Below are positions 34,515 to 43,658 of a stretch of 64,000 nt of DNA, piece by piece (the stretch's first letter is position 1; every line of letters starts with the position of its first letter). The notes below the pieces were generated by a model, which saw only the letters and a program-made list of their open reading frames with translations, searched no databases and had not been told where the DNA came from. A program made the position numbers and the translations under genes. The stretch comes from JAHFUA01 sp963733935. GTDB taxonomy: Bacteria > Acidobacteriota > Terriglobia > Terriglobales > Acidobacteriaceae. The stretch spans positions 124,001-188,000 of the forward strand of contig CAVTEQ010000020.1 of assembly GCA_963733935.1 (NCBI GenBank). The letters are read 5' to 3'.

Positions 34515-37277
34515 CTACAACTCCAGCACGCCGCGCACAACGTTGTCTTCCATCTCGTGATGGAGCACGAAGCCCAGCCGCTTACAGACCGCCCGCATCT
34601 CGAAGTTCTCCGGAAGGATGGTGGAGACGACTTTCTTCAGCTTCTCGGCGCGGGCCACGTCGATGCTGCGGCGCACCAACTCGGTGCCCAGGCCGTGGTG
34701 CTGGGCTTCATCGAGAATCACCACCGCCGACTCGGCCGCGTCGGTGCCGTGGATTTTGCTCAGGCGGGTCACGCCCATGATCTGCGGTTCGCCGCTGGCG
34801 GGATCGCGGCGCTCGGCCACCAGCGCCATCTCGCGGTCGTAATCGATGAAGCAGATGCGGGTCAGACGTTCATGTGAGGTGCGCGTGCTCAGCTTCATCG
34901 GCTGGAAGTAGCGCAGGTATACGCTGCGCTCGGAAAGCTTCTCGTGAAACTTGATGATGGCCGGCTCGTCCTCGGGGCGGATGGGACGGATGGTGACCGG
35001 AGTGCCGTCCTTCATCTTCCACTCCCCGACATACTGCGTCGGATACGGCCGAATGGCGGGCCGGGGCAGTTGGTCCTCGGGCACTTCCCTATCGTGCAGC
35101 ACCACGCGCGCGTCGAGCGCCAGCAAGCGCTCCGGCGAGGCCAGCAGCGGGTTGATGTCGATTTCCTTGATCCACAGTTGGTCGGCGACCAGTTCGCTGA
35201 AGCGCACCAGCAGATCTTCGAGGGCTGCAAGGTCCACGGGCGGACGCCCGCGCACGCCCTTCAGCGCAGTATAGATCCGGGTCTGCTCCATCATGCGGCG
35301 AGCCAGGGTGGAGTTGAGCGGCGGCAGCGCCAGCGCGCTGTCTTTCGCAACCTCGACCAGTTGCCCGCCGGCGCCGAACAGCAGCACCGGACCAAACTGC
35401 GCGTCGCTGGAACTGCCGATGATCAGCTCGTAGCCGTCAAGCTTGACCATAGGCTGCACGGTGACGCCGAGGAAATGCCCCGCGCCCTTTTTCTCCTCCA
35501 CCAGCGTGCGAATCTCCTCGAACGCGACACGGACCTCGTCGGCATTCTTGAGGTTGAGTGCCACGCCACCAACGTCCGTTTTGTGGGTGATGGTCTCGGA
35601 ATACAGCTTGAGCACCACGGGATAACCGATTTCGCCGGCGATGCGCGCCGCCTCGCGAGCGTTCTCCGCAATCTCGGTGCGAACCGTGGGAATGCCGTAG
35701 GTGGCCAGCAGTTGTTTGGACTCGTACTCGGTGAGGATGGTGCGGCCGCCATCCTGTACTTTTTTCACGATGTTCTCTGCCAACGCACGGTCGTGCTGCT
35801 CTTCATGCCGCAGCGATGGCGTCTCGTACAGTCCCTTGAGGTTGTAGGCATACCTCCACATGTAGCAGAAGGCCTTGGCCGCGGTGTCGGGAAAGGGAAA
35901 GGTGGGGATGCCGGCGCGGTTCAGGATCTCTTCGCCGCCTGCCACCTCGGCGCCTCCCATCCAACTGGCGAGCACCGGCTTGCCGGTGGAGTTGGCATAA
36001 GGGCGGAGCTGCTCGGCGATCTGCGTGGGATTGGTCATGCCCTGCGGCGTAAGCACTACCAGCATGCCGTCGATGCCGGGATCCTTGGCGGCGATCTCCA
36101 GCGCCTTGGCGTAGCGCTCCGGTTCAGCATCGCCCAGGATGTCGATCGGATTACTGTGGCTCCACGGCGGGGGCAGAAAGCTGTTGTAGGCGGCCATGCT
36201 TTCCGGCGACAGTTCGGCGAGTTGGCCGCCCAGGGAGATCAGGGTGTCGGTGGCCAGCACGCCGGGACCGCCGGCGTTGGTGACGATGGCCAGGCGCGGT
36301 CCGCGCGGGCGCGGCTGCTTGGCCAGCACCTCGGACATGTAAACGATGTCGGAGATGGAGTTCACGCGCAGCACTCCCACGCGGCGGAAGGCGGCCTCGA
36401 GCACTTCGTCGCTGCCGGTGAGCGACCCGGTGTGCGAGGCGGCGGCCTTAGCGGCGGCCGCAGTGCGGCCCACCTTGATCACGATGATGGGCTTGGAGAG
36501 CGACACCTCGCGCGCGGCGGAAAGAAAAGCGCGCGCGTCGCCCACCGATTCCATATAGATGACGATGCTGTGGGTGCGCGGATCGTGGCCGAAGTAGTCG
36601 ATCAGGTCGCCCCAGCCCACGTCCAGCATGGAGCCGACGGAGACGAAGCCGCTGAAGCCCACCATCTCGTGCAAGCTCCAGTCCAGCACCGCGGTGCAGA
36701 GCGCGCCACTCTGGCTGATAAAGGCCACACTGCCCGGCCGCGCCATGGCGCTGGCGAAAGTGGCGTTCAGCCCGCCCACCGGGTTCATCACTCCCAGGCA
36801 GTTAGGGCCGATGATGCGCATCTTGCCGCGAATGATTTCCGCGATCTGCCGCTCCAGCTCCTTGCCGGCTTCGCCGTGCTCCTTGAAGCCGGCGGAGATG
36901 ACGATGCCCGCGGGAACGCCCAGCTCCACCGCCTCGCGAATGACGCCGGGCACGCTGGGCGCCGGCGTTGTGACCACAACGAGGTCCGGCTTCTCCGGCA
37001 GCTCGCGGATGTCGCGATAGGCGCGAATTCCCAGCACGCTCGGCCGGTTGGGATTGATGGGATAGACGGTCCCCCCGAACGGCGAACTCAGCAGGTTCCA
37101 CAGCACCGTGCGCCCCACGCTGCCCTGGCGCTCGGTGGCCCCGATGACGGCAACGCTCTTGGGAGAAAAAATGGGATCGAGCGGGTGGCCTTCCTCCCGC
37201 AACAGGTCGTGGGCGGGATCCAGGATGGTCTTGCCATTCGCGGTTTTCCCCGGGAGTTTGCTAACGGCGGTGCTCAT
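34515..37277 (-). CDS. ADP-forming acyl-CoA synthetase fused to GNAT acetyltransferase
   Basis: The 920-residue protein has a CoA-binding domain ('SVAVIGATERQGSVGRTVLW'), a succinyl-CoA-ligase-like domain and an ATP-grasp domain ('YPVVLKLYSETITHKTDVGG'). A C-terminal GNAT domain carries the acetyl-CoA loop region 'VVILDEAQHHGLGTELVRRS'. This order matches Pat/PatZ-type protein lysine acetyltransferases, in which the synthetase half is often inactive and regulatory. It could still make acyl-CoA with ADP release. The start has GAGG six bases upstream. It converges with the response regulator gene with only 8 bp between the stops. Confidence 0.9.
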   Translation of the reverse strand: MSTAVSKLPGKTANGKTILDPAHDLLREEGHPLDPIFSPKSVAVIGATERQGSVGRTVLWNLLSSPFGGTVYPINPNRPSVLGIRAYRDIRELPEKPDLVVVTTPAPSVPGVIREAVELGVPAGIVISAGFKEHGEAGKELERQIAEIIRGKMRIIGPNCLGVMNPVGGLNATFASAMARPGSVAFISQSGALCTAVLDWSLHEMVGFSGFVSVGSMLDVGWGDLIDYFGHDPRTHSIVIYMESVGDARAFLSAAREVSLSKPIIVIKVGRTAAAAKAAASHTGSLTGSDEVLEAAFRRVGVLRVNSISDIVYMSEVLAKQPRPRGPRLAIVTNAGGPGVLATDTLISLGGQLAELSPESMAAYNSFLPPPWSHSNPIDILGDAEPERYAKALEIAAKDPGIDGMLVVLTPQGMTNPTQIAEQLRPYANSTGKPVLASWMGGAEVAGGEEILNRAGIPTFPFPDTAAKAFCYMWRYAYNLKGLYETPSLRHEEQHDRALAENIVKKVQDGGRTILTEYESKQLLATYGIPTVRTEIAENAREAARIAGEIGYPVVLKLYSETITHKTDVGGVALNLKNADEVRVAFEEIRTLVEEKKGAGHFLGVTVQPMVKLDGYELIIGSSSDAQFGPVLLFGAGGQLVEVAKDSALALPPLNSTLARRMMEQTRIYTALKGVRGRPPVDLAALEDLLVRFSELVADQLWIKEIDINPLLASPERLLALDARVVLHDREVPEDQLPRPAIRPYPTQYVGEWKMKDGTPVTIRPIRPEDEPAIIKFHEKLSERSVYLRYFQPMKLSTRTSHERLTRICFIDYDREMALVAERRDPASGEPQIMGVTRLSKIHGTDAAESAVVILDEAQHHGLGTELVRRSIDVARAEKLKKVVSTILPENFEMRAVCKRLGFVLHHEMEDNVVRGVLEL

Positions 37278-37337
37278 GCGTGCCTCACAATGATCAACAT
37301 TATTATTCTTCTAAGCACTCAACCAGCGCCGCTCGTC

Positions 37338-37691
37338 TCAGGCGAGGAGCATGCGCATCGGTTCCAGAGTGCGTTTGAAGGGATGGAGGATGAGGCCCAA
37401 GATCTCCAGTGTGACCATTCCGAGGAGCGGTTGGTCACCCGGCTCTCCCAAAATCACCGGCGTGTGCCCCTCTCCTTCTGGAAGCCTGAGGTGACACTCG
37501 GAGACGGCGCGCTTAATCGTGGTGCCATCGGCAAGCGTGAAGGTGACGGTACGCTTGGGCTTGAGACCAAGCATTTTCGAAACTTCGTGGGGCAGCAGCG
37601 TGTACGTTGCCCCGCTATCGACCAGGAAGCGTATGGTGGCGTGCTTGCCCCTGGGGGCCGTGACGACTCCTTCCACATATGTTATGCCCAT
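37338..37691 (-). CDS. Retropepsin-like aspartic protease
   Basis: The 117-residue protein contains the clan AA catalytic motif IRFLVDSGATYTLLP (Asp25) and the later hydrophobic 'LLGMVTLEILGLIL' that completes the psi-loop. A single domain must dimerise to be active. There is no signal peptide, so it is cytoplasmic. The Shine-Dalgarno AGGAGGTGA, about eight bases upstream, is one of the strongest in the window. It sits 61 bp upstream of the acyl-CoA synthetase gene on the same strand and may be cotranscribed with it. Confidence 0.82.
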   Translation of the reverse strand: MGITYVEGVVTAPRGKHATIRFLVDSGATYTLLPHEVSKMLGLKPKRTVTFTLADGTTIKRAVSECHLRLPEGEGHTPVILGEPGDQPLLGMVTLEILGLILHPFKRTLEPMRMLLA

Positions 37692-37776
37692 CCCCCATCA
37701 CCTCCTTTCTGCGTGCGACACGCCAGTAGTATGCCACAGGGGGACACGTCAGGTTGGCTGGGATAGACTGATCGAA

Positions 37777-38244
37777 GTGTCTACGCGCATCCCTCCGGCG
37801 TCGCAACAGCCTTCTCGGAGCGCACGCGATCGGTTCCTAGGTACCTGGAGGCTGGTCAGCATGCAGGAGGGCCCCTCTCCCGACAAGATGCAGCCGGCGC
37901 CTGACCTCGGCGCCCATGCACAGGGCTTCCTCATCTACACCCCAAGCGGCCACATGTGCGCGCAACTCATGAATCCCGAGCGCGCCAGGTGGGCCGACGC
38001 CGCCAAGCCAACCGACGCCGAGCGCGCCGCAGCCATGAGAGGCTTCGCCAGCTACTGCGGCCGTTTCGAAGTCAACCAAGCGGATCAAGTGATGATCCAC
38101 TATCCCGAGACGGCATGGAACCCGAATTATGTCGGGACCGTGCAAAAGCGTCCGTATCATTTCGAAAGCGATAACCGGCTCGTCTATTCGGGAAAGAATG
38201 AGGATGGCACGTTTTGGAGAGTTGAGTGGGAGCGGTTGCTTTAG
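37777..38244 (+). CDS. Lipocalin-like domain protein
   Basis: From GTG 37777 the product has 155 residues with the pattern of the small lipocalin-like family. The features are 'RDRFLGTWRLVSMQEGPSPD', 'GFLIYTPSGHMCAQLMNPER', 'FASYCGRFEVNQADQVMIHY' and a final 'GTFWRVEWERL'. It lacks a signal peptide and likely binds a small hydrophobic ligand. The frame is open far upstream, so the start rests on domain length only. Confidence 0.72.
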   Translation: MSTRIPPASQQPSRSARDRFLGTWRLVSMQEGPSPDKMQPAPDLGAHAQGFLIYTPSGHMCAQLMNPERARWADAAKPTDAERAAAMRGFASYCGRFEVNQADQVMIHYPETAWNPNYVGTVQKRPYHFESDNRLVYSGKNEDGTFWRVEWERLL

Positions 38245-38298
38245 ACAGACGCGGGATGCCCCAGAGATTGATTCCGCATGGACGGCCCGAGATCGTGA

Positions 38299-39030
38299 AT
38301 GGTACCGCTGGTATTCTGGAACTTGACTGCCAGGCCACCCACACGCACCAAGAGCCCGCGTCGAAAGGGCTCCCTGCGGTCCCTTGCTCGATGGCTTGTC
38401 ATCGGCGTGGTACTGGTTTGGGCGCTTGCCGCGCTGGTGCTTGTGGCCGCCCGGTGGATCGACCCACCCACCACCGCAGTGCACGCCCAGCGCCGCCTGC
38501 AGGCCTGGATTCACCAGCGGCCGTATCGCGAACGTTACAAGTTCATTCCGCTCGGCCAAATCTCGCCCGATCTCCAGCACGCGGTAATCGCCGCCGAGGA
38601 CGCGCGCTTCTACCAGCACCATGGGTTCGATTGGAACCAGATCCAAATCGCCGCCGAAGATGATTGGGAAGGGGGCCGCATGCGCGGAGCCTCCACGCTT
38701 ACGCAGCAACTCGTAAAGAACCTATTCTTTGGAACCGGCCGCTCGTTCCTGCGCAAGGGCGCGGAGTTCACCCTGGTGCCGGTGGCCGAACTCGTTCTGG
38801 GCAAGCGGCGCATTCTGGAGATCTACCTCAACGTGGTCGAGTGGGGCCCGGGTATTTATGGCGCGGAGTCGGCGTGTCGTTACTACGACGGAATCGCGGC
38901 CCGGACGATCGGCCGGCAACAGGCGGCCCAGCTCGCCGCGATTCTGCCCGCTCCCCTGAAGCGACGGCCCGAGCGCATGAACAAGTACAGCGCGATCATC
39001 CTGGATCGCATGCGCCAGATGGGTTGGTAA
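38299..39030 (+). CDS. mtgA: Monofunctional peptidoglycan glycosyltransferase MtgA
   Basis: The 243-residue protein has one N-terminal membrane anchor (about 30-55) and the GT51 motifs: 'VIAAEDARFYQHHGFDW' with the catalytic Glu, 'RGASTLTQQLVKNLFF', 'RKGAEFTLVPVAELVLGKRR' and 'EIYLNVVEWGPGIYGAESAC'. It polymerises lipid II on the outer face of the inner membrane without a transpeptidase domain. The length is typical for MtgA. It stands alone with no cell-wall neighbours. Confidence 0.93.
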   Translation: MVPLVFWNLTARPPTRTKSPRRKGSLRSLARWLVIGVVLVWALAALVLVAARWIDPPTTAVHAQRRLQAWIHQRPYRERYKFIPLGQISPDLQHAVIAAEDARFYQHHGFDWNQIQIAAEDDWEGGRMRGASTLTQQLVKNLFFGTGRSFLRKGAEFTLVPVAELVLGKRRILEIYLNVVEWGPGIYGAESACRYYDGIAARTIGRQQAAQLAAILPAPLKRRPERMNKYSAIILDRMRQMGW

Positions 39031-39243
39031 TCGAGAGGCTGGTGGCCCAGGTAAACCGACTCAGGCAAACGCAGCGGGATCGTGAATGGAAAGCTCTGGG
39101 AGGGCCGGAGAGGACATTCCTTCGCCCAGGTTAGCGCCCAACATCGGGGCGCGAACCCTTCTGGCTGCTGAGCCGGGTAGGTGTTAAGGTGTTAGCCCGT
39201 AGATCCCTCCCGATTGTGCAGAGGCGAAAGAGGAGCGAGCCAC

Positions 39244-40752
39244 ATGCAGACGGCTTATCAAATCGAGTTGCTCGAACCTACAGGGGCAAATGTCGGGTTC
39301 GAGAGTACGCTTTGGGCTACATCTGACAGGCTACGCGGCAACATGGACCCATCCGAGTACAAGCATGTGGTCCTCGGCCTCATCTTTCTCAAGTACATCT
39401 CGGACGGGTCCGATGAGAGGGCCAACCGGGACCCCAGGGCCCGCGAGGATGGCGCCGGCCTCCACTTTGCCGTTCCGAAGGACGCATATTGGGCAGAAGA
39501 GAGCGCCACTGCGGCACAGACAGCATCGGAAGAGCAGTTGACCGTGCAATGGCCGCAATCGAGCGGAGCAATCCATCTCTAAAGGGTGTGCTGCCCAGTG
39601 ACTATTCGCGACGTGGCCTTGACCAGCGGTGCCTGGGCGACGCCGTCAGGCTCATCAGCACGATCCGACTCGGAGATAAGGTGAGTCGATCCGGGACGTT
39701 CTCGGCCGAGTTTACGAATATTTTCTCTCACAGTTTGCGTCGGCGGAGGGCAAGCGTGGCGGTGAGTTTTACACACCGCGTTGCATTGTTCGGTTGCTAG
39801 TGCAAATGCTGGCTCCGTACAGCGGCATTGTCTACGACCCTTGCTGCGGGTCGGGCGGGATGTTCGTGCAGAGTGAGCAGTTCATCGAACAACACGGTGG
39901 ACGACCGGGTGACATTCGGGTTTTCGGACAGGAATCTAACCTGACCACTTGGCGCTTAGCCCGCATGAATCTGTCATTGCGCGGAATCACCTGCGATTTG
40001 GGCCAAGAGAACGCGAACAGCTTCCATGACGATGTCCATCCAGGTTTGGCGCAGACTACATCCTGGCGAATCCCCCCTTTAACGACAGCGATTGGGGTGC
40101 CGAAGATCTCTCGAACGACCCACGTTGGGCTTTTGACACACCACCTTCATCAAACGCGAACTATGCTTGGGTGCAGCATTTCATTCACCACTTGGGTCCC
40201 ACTGGCGTCGCGGGCTTTGTGCTGGCCAACGGCAGCTTGTCCTCAAATCAAGGCGGGAGAGGCCGAGATTCGCCGCAACATCGTCTAGGCAGACCTGGTG
40301 ACTGCATCGTTGGACTTCCAGATCGGTTGTTCTATTCGACGCATATTCCAACTCTCTCTGGTTCTTACCAAAGATAAGCGTAATCGACGATTTAGGGACC
40401 GCCGCGGAAGTGCGTTGTTCATCGATGCGCGCGGGATGGGAAGAATGGTTGACCGTGTTCACCGTGAACTGCAGGATGACGAAATTGAAGCAGTTGCTTC
40501 AGCTTACCATTCCTGGCGTGGTGATAGGGGGCTCCGTGACTTTACTGAGGTTCCGGGATTCCAAGATCTGCAACCTTGGACGACATTCGCTTCCACAAGT
40601 ACGCGTTGGTTGCCGGCCGCTACGTAGGGGTTCAGCGCCGTCCCTCCGCGTGGACAATTGCTGAGCTGCAGACCGAAATCTCTGAGATCCGGCGCAGAGT
40701 TCAACAGATCCGGGACGCAACGGAACAATCATGGAATGTAATTGAGGAGCTG
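39244..40752 (+). pseudogene. hsdM: hsdM: type I-like DNA N6-adenine methyltransferase, multiply frameshifted
   Basis: The start (GGAG eight bases before ATG 39244) leads into 'LWATSDRLRGNMDPSEYKHV' and 'VLGLIFLKYISD', the HsdM N-terminus. Conserved pieces then appear in successive frames. They are 'NPSLKGVLPSDYSRRGLDQ', 'EYFLSQFASAEGKRGGEFYT', AdoMet motif I 'YDPCCGSGGMFVQSEQF', motif IV 'LANPPFNDSDWG', 'ANYAWVQHFIHHLGPTGVAG', 'FIDARGMGRMVDRVHRE' and the C-terminal 'RFHKYALVAGRYVGV'. At least four frame changes occur, near 39500, 39680, 40045 and 40250. Overall length is normal for HsdM, so damage is by small indels only. As printed it is not translatable. Confidence 0.85.
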
Positions 40753-41442
40753 ACACGTGCTGAGGCTTACCTGGTCTGTCCGGCAGCGTGGACGCGAGGA
40801 ACGCTTGAACCTGATCCCGCGCTGGGCTTAGTCGATGGGGTGGACACTGGTAGCACTCCTCTGACGACTCGGGAGGAGTATTGGGACGGAGGTATTCCAT
40901 GGCTCACCCCGAAAGAAGTGACAGGACTCGGTCACGGAGTGTACGTCTCGTCGACAGAGCGGACGATTTCCGAACTCGGGCTGAGAAATTGTTCTGCTCG
41001 GTTACAGCCGACTGGCACGGTTATGTTAACGAAGCGCGCTCCTGTGGGCGCAGTTGCTGTCAACGCGGTACCGATGGCCACTAACCAGGGGTTTCTAAAC
41101 TTTCGCTGTGGTCGTCTCCTCCGTCCCTTGTACTTGGCATACTGGTTGAGGGTCAATGGACCCTACTTAGATCTGGTCGCTAATGGCTGACTTACCCGGA
41201 GCTCTACCTGTCCGACTTGTTTGAGTTCGAAATTGCTGTTCCGCCACTTGCGCAGCAGGGCCGGGTTTTGGAGTTTGTCAGTGCGCTTCAACTCGTGAGC
41301 CTACTCGGCGAGCCATTCAGGCCAATCCGTGACGTGTCCTCAGGCTGTGGTTCCAATTCAGAAGCAGAGTGGCAGGCTTCGGGAGATTTGCGGCGCAATG
41401 CTTCCGTTATTGCTGTCGGGACAACTCGAACTTCCTAAGTAA
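40753..41442 (+). pseudogene. hsdS: hsdS: half-length specificity subunit (one TRD), frameshifted
   Basis: One target-recognition domain is visible: 'DTGSTPLTTREEYWDGGIPW', 'LTPKEVTGLGHGVYVSST' and 'TNQGFLNFRCG'. It is followed by a single conserved helical region ('LYLSDLFEFEIAVPPLAQQG') and the canonical end 'MLPLLLSGQLELPK' at 41442. Frame changes lie near 41187 and 41390. With about 230 residues it has one TRD, not the usual two. Half-size S subunits dimerise and give palindromic bipartite targets. It follows hsdM directly. Confidence 0.8.
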
Positions 41443-41466
41443 GGGTAAACTAAATTTTTGCTTGTT

Positions 41467-42538
41467 ATGTCTCAGAATACACTGCCGCGCCTCTGTGGCA
41501 TCGATGGATGCCGCAGAATCGCGGGACACACTGGAAATCATTCCAAATTTCCGGCGGAAGCATGGGGCTTCTTCTCCGATAAAAGACAAGAAGAAGCTCG
41601 TGAAAGCGGGATTTGCCACGCCCCGCGGCGGGCGTAAAGGCGCGTACCAGAACCACGTCGTTCGTTCCAACCAGGTAATCATCCCATTCGAACGCTTGCC
41701 CGACGTGGATCTCAGCTTATACCGAGATGGGTATGTGATCCGCCTTTGGCCGGAGCAGTACTTCGACGGTCCGAAGCAGCCTCGTCCAGAGTTCCTGAGA
41801 GAAGATAACCGGGTGAAGGTCGGGACAAATGCTTTTCTTCTGTACCGTAGCCACAACAGCTTCGAGAACTATCCCCCGCCTGATCACTGGCAGGTTCGAC
41901 ATCTTGTGAAAGACAGCGTCGCCGTCACGGAGCGAGGCGGTGGGGCCACGGATGTGGGCGAATACGTGACTCCGGTTGCCTACCCTCGGCCAAAAGCCAG
42001 CGCGAGACGAAGGATCGCCACAAGGATTGTTTGCGACCGAATACTCCGACGAAAATACGAACTTCCTTTGCAAATGTGTCCTCGCGTGGCTCACGATTCA
42101 GACTGACGGAAGCCCCTACACAATCACTCAGGCCACACATCTGCGCGCGATCCTCGCAAGCAGAGACTAGACGATGTTACACGATTCGAAGCTCGTAACG
42201 TCATCAGGCACGGGCTTTGCTGTTGTCCGCTGTGCATGAGGTTCATCAAGTACGAAGAATTACACAAAATGGTCTCATTCGAAGATGCATCGGGTCTAGC
42301 AAACGCGGCGATGCAAGTGGTAGGCGCAACGCGTTCAACGATTGTCAACCTCTTTCACCTTGAACCCCTCGTGTACAGGTCATTGGTGCACATACCTCAA
42401 AACGTGGCTTGGGGTCATGCGGTCTGTAACACTCGGCTTGGCCAGCGCCGGTGTTACTCACTCGCCGAACTCATCGCTATGAATCGCAAAGTGGGGGTCG
42501 TCCGCGAAGAAGGCGTCGGACGTTTGGTGGATGAGTGA
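41467..42538 (+). pseudogene. BstXI-like restriction endonuclease with C-terminal HNH-type zinc site, frameshifted
   Basis: Joined across frame changes near 41583, 41970 and 42165, the protein is about 355 residues. The N-terminus is 'LPRLCGIDGCRRIAGHTGN'. A middle part, 'GAYQNHVVRSNQVIIPFE' and 'YRDGYVIRLWPEQYF', resembles the BstXI family as I recall it. The C-terminal half has a Cys/His site: CCCPLC, then 'STIVNLFHLEPLV', 'VHIPQNVAWGHAVCNTRLGQ'. This reads as an HNH-like nuclease with zinc ligands. It lies 24 bp after hsdS where hsdR would be expected and overlaps the next frame by eight bases. The family call rests on remembered sequence pattern and needs a search. Confidence 0.5.
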
Positions 42539-42671
42539 CGATGACCAGATGATTCGGTCGCCGAATGGTGCAGTTTGGATTCAGCTAAATGGGGATATTG
42601 AGAAGACCCGACCGAGCCGGGCGTCTTTGATGCCGCAAGAGAGGGTGCCGTTGAAGAGGAGGGCAATCCCC
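42531..42671 (+). pseudogene. Truncated reading frame coupled to the endonuclease gene, interrupted by a MITE-like element
   Basis: An ATG at 42531 overlaps the endonuclease stop (ATGAGTGA). It begins MSDDDQMIRSPNGAVWIQLN and continues for about 45 residues. The sequence then runs straight into the 90-bp inverted-repeat element, after which no homologous-looking coding sequence resumes. The overlap implies it was the fourth gene of the restriction operon. Its function cannot be told from the stub. Confidence 0.45.
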
Positions 42672-42681
42672 GGGGATAAAC

Positions 42682-42771
42682 GGGGACAGCCTGGAGTGCG
42701 AACCTTTTTGGGGGCCTCAGAACAGCGCCCCACCAGCGATCAAGAAAAGTCCCACAGTTCAGGCTGTCCCC
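42682..42771 (+). mobile_element. MITE-like element, copy 1 (90 bp)
   Basis: The terminal inverted repeats are GGGGACAGCCTG (42682-42693) and CAGGCTGTCCCC (42760-42771). The interior contains CCTTTTTGGGGGCCTCAG. It is preceded by GATAAAC and followed by TTTTTT, both shared with copy 2. There is no coding capacity, so any movement would need a transposase elsewhere. Confidence 0.75.
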
Positions 42772-42802
42772 TTTTTTGTCCTCGGCACCCGGCAGCGCCT
42801 TG

Positions 42803-43192
42803 TCAGGCCGCAGAGAGCGCACTGATCGTAACGTAATATCCGTCCGGATCTCGGAGCGAGAACTCCTTGGTTTGAGTGTTCGGATTCACGTGTGGCTCCT
42901 CTTCGAGCCGAGTGACGAGAGAGCGTGCCCTTTGAAGCGCCAGGTCGAAATCATCGACACGGAAGAACAACAGGAGGCCGTTGCCGGGTGTCCCGTGATC
43001 TGGGCTCATCAATGAGGGATGCTCGTGGGCGCCCCACTCGTGGAGGCAGAGCAAGACAGTTCCATCTGAATCGAGGATTTGCCCAAAGTAATCATGGGCA
43101 GGAAGGGTAGCCGGCTGACCGAACAGCGCCTGGTACCATTTGAAGCTGTCCGGCACGTCGCCTACCCCTATGATCGTCCACGTGCGCTTCAT
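42803..43192 (-). CDS. VOC (glyoxalase/bleomycin-resistance) family protein
   Basis: The 129-residue protein has the paired beta-alpha-beta-beta-beta modules of the vicinal-oxygen-chelate fold: 'GVGDVPDSFKWYQALFGQPA', 'GLLLFFRVDDFDLALQRARS' and the closing 'FSLRDPDGYYVTISAL'. Metal-ligand positions are only partly obvious, so a resistance or dioxygenase-type role cannot be chosen. A GGGGA lies six bases before the ATG. The gene is flanked by two directly repeated MITE-like elements and so sits in a possible composite mobile unit. Confidence 0.82.
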   Translation of the reverse strand: MKRTWTIIGVGDVPDSFKWYQALFGQPATLPAHDYFGQILDSDGTVLLCLHEWGAHEHPSLMSPDHGTPGNGLLLFFRVDDFDLALQRARSLVTRLEEEPHVNPNTQTKEFSLRDPDGYYVTISALSAA

Positions 43193-43235
43193 CGCGTCCC
43201 CTTCCGCGGATTAATTCTTGTTTATGACGATAAAC

Positions 43236-43324
43236 GGGGACAGCCTGGAGTGCGAACCTTTTTGGGGGCCTCAGAACAGCGCTCACCAGCGATCGAGAAA
43301 AGTCTCACAGTTCAGGCTGTCCCC
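43236..43324 (+). mobile_element. MITE-like element, copy 2 (89 bp)
   Basis: A nearly identical copy of the 42682-42771 element in the same orientation, with the same terminal inverted repeats (43236-43247 and 43313-43324). It differs by a few substitutions and one base of length. Its right end is followed within 10 bp by a strong promoter. Confidence 0.75.
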
Positions 43325-43333
43325 TTTTTTCTC

Positions 43334-43362
43334 TTGACAAGTCGTATTCCAGTTGTTATGAT
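43334..43362 (+). promoter_or_regulatory. Near-consensus sigma-70 promoter without an obvious gene
   Basis: TTGACA (43334-43339), a 17-bp spacer and TATGAT (43357-43362) make the best vegetative promoter in the window. Downstream there are only very short frames, such as a 7-codon ORF and an ATG-GCG-stop after a good AGGAGG. No gene is seen between 43363 and 43562. It may drive a small RNA or a lost gene, or read toward the convergent small genes. Confidence 0.6.
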
Positions 43363-43562
43363 TGCATCAATGTTGTTCGCAAATAGCTAAGTCATTACGG
43401 ATCAAGATTTTGCCTTTAACTCCTTTCTTATCATGGTCCCCAGAGGAGGGTATGGCGTAAGTTGATGATTCTATTAAGGACGGGGGGAGGGGGAGGGATT
43501 AACGAGCTGGTAAACAAGAGGCAGCGGCAGTGCTTGGCGAGAGCACTCCGGCGGGCAGCGGT

Positions 43563-43658
43563 TTATTGGCGGCCAGGCTTTTCCGTCCACACCAGCACCC
43601 CGATGAAAGTGGGCGCCAGCACGAACAGCACTGCCAGCAACGACCATAGGATTGTCAT
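43563..43658 (-). CDS. 31-residue single-helix membrane peptide
   Basis: The ATG at 43658 overlaps the stop of the preceding minus-strand gene (ATGA). The peptide is one membrane helix with a short polar end: MTILWSLLAVLFVLAPTFIG, then a tail ending WTEKPGRQ. Overlap and composition make it a likely real, translationally coupled gene. Small peptides of this kind often accompany membrane complexes, but no partner is visible. Confidence 0.55.
   Translation of the reverse strand: MTILWSLLAVLFVLAPTFIGVLVWTEKPGRQ

Noticed and set aside
34944..37766. 940-residue plus-strand open frame
   Set aside because: It lies antisense to the acyl-CoA synthetase/GNAT gene and the protease gene, has no domain or ribosome site, and is a product of GC-rich codon use.
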